Shown here in pieces: positions 1 through 11,920 of a stretch of 64,000 nt of DNA; position 1 is the first letter of the stretch; each line of letters begins with the position of its first letter. The DNA is from Stemphylium vesicarium. Its lineage: Eukaryota > Ascomycota > Dothideomycetes > Pleosporales > Pleosporaceae. The DNA lies in assembly GCA_004380135.1 (NCBI GenBank), contig QXCR01000065.1:1-64000 (forward strand). The letters are read 5' to 3'. The notes below the pieces were generated by a model, which searched no databases, was not told the origin of the DNA, and worked only from the letters and a program-made list of their open reading frames with translations. Made by a program: the position numbers and the translations under genes.

Positions 1-1161
1 ACGACCGACACCTTACAAGCTGAGATTACGAGTTGATTTGACTGCTGAGGTGAAGTGGGGATGGCGAGACAGGAAGATGTTACGAGGAGGTAGGTCAAGG
101 GGATGAGATGAGAGATGGCGATTTCATCGTTCGGCAAGAGAAGAAGGGACGTGAGATATGTAGGACATTTAAATTAGGGTTTTTTTCTTCTTCTTTCAAA
201 AGGCTTTAAAGATATGCCAAAAAGTGGACATTGCAGAGAGAAAGAACGGGAGTAGGAGCGGGATAACTGAGAAAGGGGAGCAAGGACGTCGCGGCTGCAT
301 CTTGTCCAACTAGGTACCTCAACGTCCTCGCACAACCTTCACCCCGCTTCTGCAAAGCAGTTACGCGTAATATCACTATTTCAATTTATCCCGTGAATAC
401 ACGAGTCATCAAGCTAAAAGACAGTACGAAGCGCCTCCGTGTTATGCAGGCCCCGCGAACTCCAACCCCAACCCCATAGACGTCACCGCGTAACACGCAT
501 GGCAGTCATTCAGTGTACAGTACAACAAGCTTGCTACAGCCGAACAGCGAAGCCATGGAGCCGCAGAGCCATTACTTTTCATCAAAAAAAAAGGCTTGAA
601 GAGATGAACAGTAGACAGAAGCAAAGCGGACCATGACTCGTTTGTGTGAAGAGTAGGGTATATATATGCTATCGTACTATGTTTTCCTCTATAGAAGCGC
701 GAGAACAAGCAAAAAGGGGAAGTAATCTTCATTATCTACATGACACCATGGTCTCTCATTGCGTTTCGTTTCGTTTTCTCGCGTAAAACGGGGTGGGTGG
801 GGGGCATCATCATTACTCAGATACCAGAACCAAGAGTAAACACAGAGAGTAGAGAGAGAGGGAGAGTGAAAGACAAGAAGGGGCGGACAAACGCACACAA
901 CTTCATCATCAATCTCATGATCGAAAAAGGAAAAAAATAAAAAGGAAAAACCTCCTCCCACACACAGCCACTTAGCTAGAGGTTGCCAGAGTGCAGCAAA
1001 AGGGTATAATGCAAACCAAACCAACCTGTTATTTCCTGAATCCCGAAATAGTTTCATTTCCATTTCTCATTCTCATAATTTTTTTCCACCTTCTTTACCG
1101 GTCATCCCCATCCAAGGACGCATCTTGAGACGGTCTACTACGAGGGGAGAGGTCGAGACGT
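1..1161. other. Intergenic, 3' flank of the coiled-coil gene
   Basis: No convincing coding region is seen on either strand. The longest open frames are short, lack plausible splice partners and have no recognisable composition. A GA-rich stretch lies near 845-880. The part next to 1161 is probably the 3' untranslated region and terminator of the leftward coiled-coil gene. Confidence 0.6.
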
Positions 1162-4100
1162 TTATTTCTTGCTCTTCTTCTTGTTCTTCTTCTTGTTTTT
1201 CGAGCCGCTTGGTGTTTGCTCGCCTTCCTCCTCCTTGTCCTCTCCGTCCTTAGTGGTAGGGGTGGTAGGAGTCTCGGGCTCGGCTTCCTTGGGCGACTCG
1301 GGTGCTTCGACAATGGTCTCCTTGGTGCCGTCGACGGCGGGTACATCGGCGGTGGGCTCGACCTCAGGCTCCTTGGTCTCGGGTACTGGCTCAGCGGCAG
1401 CAGGGGCGGCCTCCTCAACAGGCTTCTCAGCTTCCTTGACGGGCTCTGCCTCCTGGGCCTCAGCCTTCTCGACAACCTGAGCGCTCGCCTTCTTGAGCTC
1501 CTCTTGGTCAGCCTTGGCCTTCTCAAGCTGCTCCTTGACAGATGCAAGCTCGGTCTTGACCTCGTCGTGTTCCTTTTTCAGAGTCTCAGAGTCGGATTGC
1601 AGGGTAGCAGCCTTCTCCTCGCTCTCCTTCAGGGTAGCTTGAAGGGACTCGAGGGACTTCTTGGCGTCGGCGGCTTCGGTCTTGAAGGCTTCGAGGTCGG
1701 CGGTGGCGGACTCAGATGCCTTGGTAGACTCGTCGAGCTTAGCTTGAAGGGCAGTGAGTTCAGACTCCTTGGCCTTTGCGGCCTCGGCACTGGACTCAAG
1801 CTCAGCAATCTTGCTGTCGTTGGCCTTGATCTTCTCCTCAAGCTCGCTCTTCTCGGTAGCCGACTTCTCAGCTGATGCCTTGAGGTCGGCAACCTCCTTC
1901 TCGAGAGCCTCAGCCTTGGAAGAACCTTCGGAGGCCTTCGCGGCGCTCTCCTTAGCTTCAGCTTCAGCCTGCTTGGATGCTTTGAGCTCCTCCTCAGCAG
2001 CCTCCTTCGCCTTCTCGGCAGCAGCAAGGTCCTTCTCGAGGGAAGAGACCTTCTCGTTGCCAGATGATCGGGCAGCCTGAAGGGCTTCAGAGTGTTCCGA
2101 CTCCTTAGCAGCAAGCTTAGCCTCAAGGTCAGCGACCTTGCTGGCCTCAGCCTTAGCATGGGCGAGTTCCTTCTCCAGAGCGGAGATCTTCTCGCTGCTT
2201 GATGACTCGGCAGCCTTGACAGATTCGGAATGTTCAGCCTCTTTGGCCTCGAGCTGGCTGGTCTTCTCCTTAAGAGAGGCCTCAAGCTCGCTGATGGTGC
2301 TTCGGAGACCCTCGGTTTCCTGCTTCGATGACTCGGTAGCCTTAGCGGCGTCGTCCTTTGCGGCGGTGGCGGCCTCAAGGTCAGCTTTTGCAGCGGCAAG
2401 ATCCTTCTCAAGCTCAGCAACCTTGCCTGCATCAGCAGACTTGGCCTCTAGCTCAGATTCCTTCGCAGCCAAGCTGTCCTGGGCAGACTTGAGAGAAGCT
2501 TCGAGCTCAGAAACCTTGGAGCTTGATGATTCAGTAGCCTTAGTAGCCTCGCTCTTAGCTGCCTCCAACTCAGACTTCTGAGCGGTAAGGCTCTCCTGGG
2601 CCTCCTTCAGGCTGGCCTCCAACTCAGAGATCTTCGCGCTTGAAGACTCAGTAGCCTTGGTGGTCTCGCCCTTGGCAGCCTCGAGTTCAGACTCCTTGGA
2701 TGACAGGCTGTCCTTCGCTTCCTTCAGCGAAGCCTCGAGGTCGGAGATGGTCTTGTGGAGACCCTCAGCATCGCCCTTGGACGACTCGACGGCCTTGGTA
2801 GCCTCCTCCTTCGCGGCGCTCAACTCGGTCTCCTTAGCGGCAAGGCTTTCCTGGGCCTGCTTCAAAGAAGCCTCAAGCTCAGAGACCTTGTCAGCAGATT
2901 CCGAGGTAGCCTTGCTGGTCTCGCCCTTGGCAGCCTCCAACTCAGACTCAAGCTTGGAAACAGTCTCGCGAAGCTCCTCAGCCTCCTTCTTCGCAGCGGT
3001 GGTCTGCTCGTCGGAAGAGCCCTTGGCGCTCTCAATCTCGGCCTCGAGCTTGCTAACAGTGCTCTGAAGGCCAGCAACCTCGTCCTTGGCAGAGCCGATA
3101 GCCTTGGATGCATCACCCTTGGCAGTCTCAAGCTCAGCATCCTTGGCGGAAAGGCTGTCCTGTGATTCCTTGAGAGATGCCTCGAGCTCGGAGATCTTAG
3201 CGGTGAGGCTGTCGACGTTGCTCTTAGCCTCCTCAGCAGCCTTGACGGCGGCCTCCTTCTCAGAAGCGAGGGAAGATGAAGAAGCCTCAAGTTCGGATGT
3301 CTTCACGGCCAGACCGTCTTGTGCCTCCTTCAAAGACTTCTCGAGAGCGGAAACCTTCTCAGCAAGCTCGTCAGAGTCGCCCTTGGACATTTCGGTAGTC
3401 TTGAGCTTCTCCTGTAGTTCGCTAATCTCGGTCTTCAGGCCATCGACCTCGCCCTTGGAGGACTCGGTCAGAGACGCAACCTGCTCGGTGGCAGCAGCGT
3501 GCTCCTTGGTCTTAGCGTCGAGGTCGGAAGCCTTCTGGTCGAGAGTGTCCTTGGCCTCCTTGAGAGAAGCTTGTAGCTCGGCGATGGTGCTGCGGAGACC
3601 CTCAACCTCCTCCTTGGATGCCTTCTCGGCGTCAGCATCCTGGGTGCCACGGGCGGCAAGCTCGTCGGAGAGCTTGCTGTGGGCGGCCTCGAGCTCAGCG
3701 TGCTTTGTCTTGAGCTCTTCGAGCTCGGAGATCTGAGTCCTCAAGACGGCAACCTCAGCGGCAAGCTCCTCGACCTTAGTCTTCTGGGCGTCCCTGTCGG
3801 CAGCGAGGGCATCAAGCTCAGCCTTGGCAACAGTGTCGTTGCTCTGGCTCTTCAGCTCCTCAATAGTGGCGAGGGCATCAGCGAGCTCCTTCTCAGTGCT
3901 AGTCTTGGCCTCGGTAGCCTGCTCCAACTGTGTCTTGACAGTAGAAAGCTCAGCCTCCTTGGCCTCGATCTCAGCCGAGTTGTCGACCGACGCAGCGCCA
4001 GCAGGCTGTTCACTGCCAATCGACGCCTTGAGCTTCTCAATCTCGCTCTTGTATGACTCGATCTGGGTTTCAAGGTCGCTGACGTTTCCACGGAGCGTCT

Positions 4101-5375
4101 CTGCCTCCTTGGTAACATCGGCAATCTTCTCGTTGAACTCGGCCTCGCACTCGTCGCGGACGGTGCTTCTCTCCTTGGCCTTGGCTTCGCGTACTTGCTG
4201 TACAACGACGCTGACCATGTGCTCCTCAAGGTCCTTCTTGTCCTGCTGCAGCGTCTGCTCGCGCGACTCAAATTCCTTGGCACGCTCTTTGTGGTCCTCC
4301 TCTAGACTCCGCACATGCTCGTCTTGTGTGGCAGCAACGCGCTGAGCTTCGTCGAGGTCGGATTCGGCGTGTGCGAGCTTCTTCTTAAGCTTGGAGATTT
4401 GCGTCTCGAGGCTGTCTGAGGCATCTGGTGAGGGAGGAGATGAGGAGTCTGCTGACGGGGGAGAACCGTGGGTTAGTAGGGTGTGCGCAGGTAGTTGATG
4501 CAATGGGGACGCTCTCGCGTGAAGGGAGAGAGGGTAGTGGGGAGTTGCTGGAGATGGTGTTATTGGGAAGGTGGGGGCGGGGAATATATGAACATCACGT
4601 ACCAGCTTCGTCCTCACTTAGCCGTGCGGGCGCCTCGCGGGGCGTCTCAGGCGGGGTATCTACGCCATTGTCCATGGGCTTCGCATCCTCCTTGCTCGGG
4701 GGTGTCGCCTCGGCCGCCTCGGTCGTCGTGACTGGGGGGGCGACGGGGGCGGGCACCGGTGCAGCTGCGCCGAAAAAGTAGTTGTACGCCCTCTTCATAC
4801 TGCTAGTTCGTTTGGGGATGCCCGGGCGGACTGAGCTCGTCGACTTGCGTCCTCTTCGGTCTTCCTGCTGGCTTCCTTCGCCAGTGACTGTGACGGGTAT
4901 CAAGGTTTCCCCGTTGTTCCTCTCCTTCCGGTTGCTCGATGCTCTAGGTGGGAGGAGCCGTCTGCTAAACTTCTGAGATCCCGACTGGATATCAGCGAGG
5001 ATCTGCTTCTGTTCTCGCGAAGAGACCCTATGAGGTTATCGTTAGTCGGTTGATCTTGTAGATGGCAAGACAAGAGCAGTAAGCCACTGGATATAGCACA
5101 TAGGTGAAGGAACCAACGGTGAGGTGGGTACAGTAGGGCAGAAAAAATATTTTTAGGAATTGATAGTGGAGTAGATTGTGGGAGAGCTTCTTACCAAAAG
5201 CAGCAACAACAACAAAAAAAGGTTCGTGGATGATCAGATCCGCAGACGAGGAAAGCGGGTGGTGAGGGGAAGGAGGGGTGAGGTTGAGTGAGGGAGGGGA
5301 GGAAAGGCAGGTTAGGTCAAGGGAAGGTAAGGTAAGCACTCACTCATAGCTTTCTTTCCTGCCCCAGCTCGGCAT
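1162..5375 (-). CDS. Long coiled-coil repeat protein ('M protein repeat' type)
   Basis: Three exons on the minus strand: 5375-5344, 5027-4603 and 4451-1162, giving 1248 residues with matching phases. The first intron (316 nt) opens with GTGAGT and has a CTAAC branch site 17 nt before its acceptor. The second (151 nt) opens with GTACGT and also has CTAAC. The start is MPSWGRKESYE. Residues to about 150 are low-complexity and Pro/Ala/Thr-rich. From about 165 to 1130 nearly all residues are Ala/Glu/Lys/Ser/Leu heptads, typical of a continuous coiled coil. Near-identical 39-residue units occur around residues 676-820. The last 100 residues are acidic and Pro-rich and end in a lysine cluster (KKKNKKKSKK) that could be a nuclear or RNA-binding tail. 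Long coiled coils of this kind are often called M protein repeat proteins in ascomycetes; their role is not established. There is no signal peptide and no motor or GRIP domain. The gene model is firm and the function unknown. Confidence 0.88.
2450..3200 (-). repeat. Tandem 117-bp coding repeats in the coiled-coil gene
   Basis: The motif S-(E/D)-L-E-A-S-L-K recurs with a spacing of 117 bp (39 residues) near 2494, 2611 and 2728, and then less regularly toward 3200. Each unit follows the pattern ELEASLK, then AQ/AKDSLA, then KESELEAAK, then ATESS. This indicates internal duplication of a coiled-coil segment. The regular G/C-rich codons also create long antisense open frames that are not genes. 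Confidence 0.75.
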
Positions 5376-7419
5376 GATTCACGCGCTCTACTGCTATCAG
5401 TTGGAGCCCTTTTTTTTCGATACAAGCGCCACTAAAAACGCAGCGCTGTCAATCCAATCAATCGAAAGTCGTGGAAAATTTTTGTTGCCCTTCCTGAATC
5501 TGGGCGGGCCGTCAAGTCTCCTCACCGCACGGTACGTATGGAGCTGTTCTTATGTACGAGCAAAGCAACACGTTGGATCCTGCATGCAAGCCTGGTGGGT
5601 TGTCGGGCGCTAAGTGTCCGCTACGAGGTTTATACATGTTGTCGGGGAGGGAGGAGCCAGTCATATACGGTGCTATCCACGTAGCACCGGTTGCATGGCA
5701 TGAGCCTTCACAGGCATTAATGCGCGCCCAATGCAGCCAGAAGTCGAAATCCGATGGGATGACGGCCGCCGTCCAAGCTCGCTACACGACCCCAAGCGGC
5801 TCCACCCTGCTTTCTTACCGCCTCGACTAGGGTCCGGCAAGGACTGCCCACGACCACGGCCGACGACATGGCTGCCAGAGAGCCAGCCCTGCCCAACGCT
5901 CGAGGAATGAGGTTGCTTTCTTCTGGCAGACAGGTCGGATTTGATGAGAATGACGCTGGGTTTTGTACTCGCCCTCTGTCCAGCACAGCACATATCCACC
6001 GCAGCCCCAGGGTACCGCCATGTACCAATCACAGCTCTGCACGTCAGTGTCACCACGTCGCGTTGAAGAAAAATCAAACGTGCTTCAAAGGCCAACGTCT
6101 ACTGCGCGACGAGTATTTCTCGTAGGCGCGATAAGCTGGAGTAGCCCTCTCTACGCGTGCCATTGATAAGCCAGCACATGGCCGCGCCCATCATTTTACC
6201 CCAAAGTGTTGGGGGGCTCGCTCATCACGCTCGCACGCAAAGGCGCCAGCACGGGCACGACGCGTCAAAGTGTGACTCGGCATGATGCGAACGCCAATTG
6301 CCTGCAGGAACACACGGTCCTTTCTTTTGCAAAAAAACGTCTCGACTCGCGACCGGTCAACGAGGGTTTGCATTGCCTCTGAGACGTGCTGTGAACGCTT
6401 TTTTCCTCGCGCTCGTGCACAAGACGAGAACAAGGGTGGGCAGATGTATCGTCCGTACGTCAATCTGTCATGCAGTGTGCATCAAAAACAGGGCTGACAT
6501 ACGGTCCTCTTGACATGGGCGGTCGATGCGTTGATGCGTTGTTCGGATCCGCACGCACCCCGTCAAGGTGTCCGACGCTTCATCCCACTCGCCTTGCACA
6601 TATGATCGCCCAAGCAAGAAGTTATCCCCAGCCCGCTTGAATTCCAGTAGCTCACAAACTGTTGGTTTCTCTATGTTCTCCCAGCCTCGTAATTTCCCTT
6701 CTCCCCCACCGCCTCTGCCTCCCGAAACTTTCTTCACCGCATACTCGTCGTCGTTGCACTACACCCCAGAACCCAGCCTCCTAGCCCTGCATAACCGCTC
6801 CACCCCACCCGTTGACAAGCGGCGAGCGACCACCCCGCGCTAGCCAAGTCGTGGTTGCGCTCCACCGCCTCTTCTGCCTCTGCGCAGATCAAGATCGTGG
6901 CGCGACCTTCGGCACTACTTTTGCAACGACTCACGGATACCGACCGACTACGGCGCGAAAAGTCTTTCGGCTGCGTTGGCGAGGCGACACCGCCAGTCCA
7001 GTCAATGGGGAGGGCTGGTATTGGCATGTGATGACAGAGTATCGGCGAGAAGTAGCATCCAGCATTTGCAGCGGAACTTGCATATTGAACCGGTAGTGCT
7101 GTGAGGCTGATTCAGTAGGCTCACTGTCAATGGTAAGTCGACATAATGGGTGAACGTATTCGATGATATCATTATCATTGCAACGGCAAGAGACATCTGC
7201 TCGTAATAAAAGTTATCTAGCCATCTTGACGCCGTGAACCAAAGCTTCCAAACCCTTGCTGTGAACCAAATGAAAGAATGGGGAAGAAATACTATTTACA
7301 GGACCCGCTATCCACGCACGCGGGGAATAAGAAAGCGCAAACGCCCTATCGACGCCAATGCAACATCCAACGACTCAGGCAGAGCGTTGACGCCTGGTTC
7401 TCGCAGCAAGACCAGATCG
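5376..7419. other. Intergenic, 2.0 kb
   Basis: No gene is supported. Several open frames of 60-140 codons occur on both strands around 5550-7100. None has a recognisable domain, and their composition looks random. The 5376 side is presumably the promoter of the coiled-coil gene, and the 7419 side the 3' flank of the RING gene. Confidence 0.55.
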
Positions 7420-9352
7420 CTAGCTACGCCTTGGTGTGCTAGACTCAGCAGCTGCCTGCGCGCCATCTTCTTCAAGAGGTGGAGGAGAAAGTGGAGTAGC
7501 CTCGCTTGTACGCTCAGGACCACCAGACGTAGATCGCCCCGTGTCTGTAGGTGCCCTCTCATGTCGTGGACTGAGCAGAGCCTGCAGCGAAGATACGCGA
7601 CGGGCACCTTCAGTATTGGGTCTGGCGCTAAAGATGATCTCTGGTGCTTGACTCTCGACCGATCCGGACCCAGACGTCTCGTTACGCCGGCTATGTCTGG
7701 CCTCTCGAAGAATGCTTCTGCTCCTCCTGATGTGATCCCGCCCTAAGACTCAAGAAATGAGTCAGCTGAAGGAAAAGTAAAATGGTTTCTTGCTACTATT
7801 GCGGAGATCCAAACAGACCCCTTCGTATCCGATCACTGATACCACCATTACCCGAGCCTGCATCCCCATTATCAGATGTGTTGCCCTGATTCGGGGACTG
7901 TGGACCTGGAGATCCTGCAGGAACAACGTAGGGGTCACTCGAGGTGGGAGTGAACGAACCAGGCATCTGGAATGTTCGCTCCGTCTCACGACCCGTTGAC
8001 GCAAGGTTGTTTGACTGGCCCTCGCCACCCTTGGTGATGCCCTTTCGGCAATGCGGGCAGGTATCGTGCTCTAGTAGCCATGCCGATACGCACGGGTGAT
8101 GGAACCAGTGCTTGCAGGGTAATACCGTGACCTGTTCGCCGATGTTGACCTCGTCCATGCATATGCTGCATTCAGCCTTGTGTTCGTCGCCGAGCATGTC
8201 GTCGGTGACGTCCTTGCGGGGGAGGGCATCGATATCGGCCTGGGTAGCGGGGCCGGGTGCATTGCTGGTTGCCGTTTGCTCCATGAGCTGAGAGACGATG
8301 CGATCGAGGCCTTCTTGCGAGTAGACAAAGTCTCCCATGTTCCCACCAGGACCAGGCATCATGCCCATAGTAGAGAACAGGTTGAGAATAGGATTCCCGA
8401 CAAAATGTTCGCCAGGGCCACTAGTGTGCTCGCTGCCGAAGAAACCCTGGGCAGCGGGTGAAGGCTGACCGTGGGTGTGGACGTGACCAGGAGGTGCACC
8501 AAATGCAGCAAAGAGGCCTGTCATGACGCTATTCGCTTTGTCAATATATGCGTTGTCCATAGTGATCGCAGTTGCTTACTTGGTCAGTTCGTCGACGGGC
8601 TCGCCCGGCCCGCCCATATTTCCATCCCGGGGGAACATGCGAGCTCCGCCATGGTACGTGAATCTCCCCCCGCGAATCTGGGGTCCTCCTTCTGCGCCTT
8701 GATTACGTGCCTCTTGAAACGCAGACTGGTTCGGGTTCGGCCCGGGACCGGAGAATAGACCCTCGCCCTGACCTTGTCCTGGACCCTGTTGTTGGCCCTG
8801 CTGCTGGCCCTGCGGCGCTCGTAGTGCGGCCCCAGTGAGCCCGTTCAGCATCGCCATGAAGCCGCCTATGGACCCTGGCGGCATGGCACCCTGAGGAGAC
8901 ACAGAGCGAGTGACTGTAGCGTGCAGGTTGTAGCGGCCCGGCGCTGTCTGTGTGAATTGTATGTTGCTAATGTCGTCTTCCGCTGGGTCGTCGCTCGCCC
9001 ACGGGTTGAGGTGAGGATGGAGGTGGGGTGGGGCTTCTTCGAGGTCGGGTAGAGATTCAGAGTCATCGCCATCATGTCCAAACATCATGCTGTCTCGGGG
9101 GTCGTTATTATCTTCTATCTGCTCGCTGTTAGCGGGAGTCGGTGAAAGTCCGCTTCAGCTCGGGTGGTGAGTTGGAAGCTGAATCCGACGGCTTCAACTC
9201 ACGATCTCTGTGAAGTCCGAGCCGCATTCTGGGCACGACAGACCATGTTGATCTCGATACCACTCATCGTTGCATTCGTGGCAGAACATCATGTCGCGGT
9301 GGCCGGGCTGCTGGTTCTGTGACGGCGCATTCTGGTTGCTTGACCGATCCAT
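7420..9352 (-). CDS. RING-H2 E3 ubiquitin ligase, RNF115/RNF126-like
   Basis: Exon 1 is 9352-9203 and encodes an N-terminal zinc ribbon (CHEC...CPEC), as in RNF115/126. Exon 2 is 9118-8580, disordered and rich in Gln/Gly/Pro. Exon 3 starts at 8528 and carries a RING-H2 finger at about residues 350-395: CSIC, then CKHWFHHPC, then CPHC. Introns of 84 nt (GTGAGT) and 51 nt (GTAAGC) join in frame. RNF126-type ligases couple E2 enzymes to ubiquitination of cytosolic or mislocalised clients. The 3' end is ambiguous. Exon 3 read straight through stops at 7796, giving 473 residues. A further 107-codon open frame of Ser/Pro/Glu-rich, coding-like sequence (7742-7420) lies behind a CTGAC branch site and CTTAG acceptor. 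It can be joined in frame from a weak donor at 7842 (GTATCA), giving about 565 residues. The longer span is given here; the RING assignment holds either way. Confidence 0.85.
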
Positions 9353-10214
9353 GATGGCGTGTGCGGGCTATGAGGTAGGTTGTAGGTAGACAAGGAGAAG
9401 TTGAGAGAGACTGGTAAAGGCAAGTTAGCAGGGAAGTAACGCCCTGGCCGCAATGAGAGTCACAAACCTCGGTCGAAAGCAGGCGCGGAGATGCTGAGCT
9501 CAGAACCCCGTCATGCGCGGTCGGTCGCGATAGTGGCGGCGTAGTGGCGGCCTGCAGAGAGAAGCAGGTACGGGGTGCGATGGCGAAATGCGGAGAGTCC
9601 AAATAGGGTGTAGGGGATTGTAGAAGAGGCGCGAAGACAGGAATTGGCGACTTGGTGGGAAAGTTGTCAGACGGAAATGACGTTGTTCGGTGAGCAGGGG
9701 TCCAGCGATTCGACCCGCGGCGTCTCGGACAGTTGCAGCTGGTTTGACGCGTGCCTTCAGAAAACCGGATACCTATAGGAATAGTGGCCGGAAATGGAGA
9801 GAGGAGAAAGAAAAGTATAATACCAAGTCACTTTGTAGTGTCTTTTCGTTGGATAAAACGTGGTTGATTGTCCTGCCTTGACTCTGCGTTTGTTCCGCCC
9901 GCTGTCTTTCAGCTTCTTCCGTGTTCCATCTGCTTCCAGGCCTATCTATCTAATAATTGAAGTTGTCACACGCGGAGATAACGCATCGGGCGTAGAGATG
10001 TACGAGAGGTTACTCATAGTCAAAGAGGGAAATGTAGGAGAGTTTTGTATGTACAAATATTCAAATGCCGTGATGCGTAACCATCCTGGCCAGAGGTATA
10101 GAAGCCACCAACGCCTGTCCAAGTGCTCATATAATCAACATGACTGGGAGAACAACTTCCCATGGTTTGGGCAACGCTTCCTCCATCGACGAGCGTTACT
10201 AGGACGGCCACTTC
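9353..10214. other. Intergenic: RING gene promoter and Fis1 3' flank
   Basis: No coding region is supported in these 860 bp. The open frames near 9690-10210 have no domain and start at poor codons. The stretch should hold the RING gene promoter near 9353 and the Fis1 terminator near 10214. Confidence 0.55.
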
Positions 10215-10807
10215 TTATTGTCTCCGCGGGCCACCCCTCAATAGCAAGCTCCCCACCACCCCCGCCGCAACCACGATTCCTCCCACGATGGCGGCGCCCA
10301 CCATGCCCTCCTTTGCGACCTTCTCGTCGATGAGGCCCTTCAAGCTTCCAGCCTGGAGATTTGCGGGCTCCAACTCTAGCAACAACTCGTTGTATCGTCG
10401 GGCTTCAGCATAGTTGCCGAGCTTGTAGTTGCCTAGGGCGAGGTAGTAAAGGCATTCGCGCCGGCGCTCGCGCGAGTTGCGAAAGATCTCGGACAGCAGG
10501 CGCACGCCTTCTTGCTGGTCGGGACGAGAGGTAGACTTGATCAGACCCTAAAATCCCATGAGTTTGCTTGTTGCGCATGCTGTAGTGCGCATGTGAAGAC
10601 GCAGCTGGCGAAGCGGGGAAATCGTACCCATGCGTAGTTGAACTTTGTCTGCAACCCAACATATTCGCCTTCTTTCTCATACTGCGCTCGCAGAACCTGC
10701 AGCTCCTCTGGCTTAAGCGGTGACTCAACGTCGGCAGCATCTAATGGGAATGAGCGTTCGTCGGCCCAGAAGTCCTCGTCCCACTCACATGGTAATGACG
10801 GCGGCAT
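10215..10807 (-). CDS. FIS1: Mitochondrial fission 1 protein Fis1
   Basis: Two exons: 10807-10628 (60 codons) and 10547-10215, joined at phase 0 through an 80-nt intron (GTACGA...TTTTAG), giving 170 residues. The join restores the continuous family segment NYAW/GLIKS. Fis1 is a tail-anchored outer mitochondrial and peroxisomal membrane protein that recruits the Dnm1 fission machinery through adaptors. The TPR-like core is visible, with RECLYYLALGNYKLGNYAEARRY-type helices at about residues 85-115. The C-terminus has a hydrophobic anchor (about 145-164, Gly/Ala/Val/Ile-rich) followed by the basic tail RGGPRRQ, as expected for a tail anchor. Length is near the usual 150-170. It is divergent from Spc24 across 394 bp. 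Confidence 0.95.
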
Positions 10808-11201
10808 GGTGACTGCTTGTGTTGTGCGAGAAAACTAGAAAAAATGTGTATCTCAGGAAGATGGCAGTCGGTCGATATCGTGGGGACGGCTTGGTACAGG
10901 TGTTAGGCGTCAAACTACCGGCTGTCTCGTGAAAGCTCCAGCTGCTTGGGCCGAACAGGCGATCTTTTACCGTGACGTACTGCAGGCCCTGGTGTGGCGC
11001 CACGCCTGCGCCTCCCGCGCCACCTTGGGCGCGGTTGCCATGCACGCGACACTGGCACGGGCCACACAAACAAGAACATCAACACCACGCTTCTGTCGCA
11101 AGACACATCACCGTACCGCAACCACGTATACATCCGATCCGACCCCAAAACACCAGACTTTTCTTGAAACAAATCTGCGTGGAAACTGAAAACATCTCAA
11201 C
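10808..11201. promoter_or_regulatory. Shared divergent promoter, Fis1 / Spc24
   Basis: Only 394 bp separate the two start codons, which point away from each other, so the core promoters must lie here. The middle part is GC-rich with several CGCG cores, including ACGCGA near 11044, which resembles an MCB-like cell-cycle element. That resemblance is weak evidence of regulation. No clear TATA box is seen. Confidence 0.5.
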
Positions 11202-11920
11202 ATGCTCCTCGACGAAGATCCTGCTGCTGTACGCTACAATCTCCATGCGACTCCAGCATAGGGACTAACACGACAACAGCTCATTGCGCAATGCACATCA
11301 CACTTCAAAATCGGCAACGATAAGACATCGCTACACCGAATCAACGAATCCCTCAGTACACTGAGCGAGTTCCGGACACAAAACCTGCGCTCCATCCAGT
11401 CTTCCCTGAGCGCCCTGAACCGGACCCACCAAACACTCTCCGCAAACCACAACCACATTTTGTCGCAACACAACCCCACCACTCACGCTGCCGAGATCTT
11501 GCGACTCGACACGGAGAAGTTCAAGATTGCAAAGCAAGCGAGCGATCTGGAGATTGAGGGCGAGAGGCTACAGAGCGACTTGGGGAGGCTAGGGGGTGTG
11601 GCCAGCGAGTTAGAAGAGGAGGGTGTTGAAGGCGGTGTCGAACCAAGAGCGGGTGAAGATGCTACTGTGTAAGTCCCAATCTTCGGCCAGTTGAGATGCT
11701 GGCAGGAGATGTTCCGCTCCGTGCAGATGCTAACAACAACTGCAGCTTGAAGCTCAAACTCTACCGCACACTCGGCATTGACGTCGAAGCCGACCCCACC
11801 ACCGGAGAATACAACAAGGCCGTTATCCGGAACGCAACAAAGGGAGATGTGCATGTCGTGAACATTGACCCCAAGTTCTCGCGACACTTCTACACAAACT
11901 ACTTCTGGCGGACAATGTGA
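11202..11920 (+). CDS. SPC24: Kinetochore protein Spc24 (Ndc80 complex)
   Basis: Exons 11202-11228, 11280-11668 and 11746-11920 give 196 residues. The introns are 51 nt (GTACGC...ACAG, branch ACTAAC) and 77 nt (GTAAGT...GCAG, branch GCTAAC), and the phases agree. Spc24 pairs with Spc25 in the Ndc80 complex and links outer-kinetochore microtubule binding to the inner kinetochore. The N-terminus matches family style (LIAQCTSHFKIGND, then SLHRINESLSTLSEF). A coiled coil occupies about residues 30-130. The C-terminal globular domain carries the characteristic YNKAVIRN, GDVHVVNIDPKFSR and terminal NYFWRTM. Length is typical. Recognition rests on family memory and the complete domain is present. 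Confidence 0.93.

Noticed and set aside
1169..4345. Many long open frames antisense or out of frame to the coiled-coil gene (for example 1216-1875 and 3086-3736 on the plus strand)
   Set aside because: They mirror the repetitive GAG/AAG/GCC codons of the coiled-coil gene, have Leu/Ser-only composition, and the sense gene is clearly spliced and complete.
5673..6095. 140-codon minus-strand frame in the 2-kb gap
   Set aside because: No ATG in good context, no domain, overlapped by similar frames on the other strand.
7234..7746. 170-codon plus-strand frame
   Set aside because: Arg/Ser-rich translation without a domain; it lies antisense to the likely last exon of the RING gene, whose minus-strand frame looks more coding-like.
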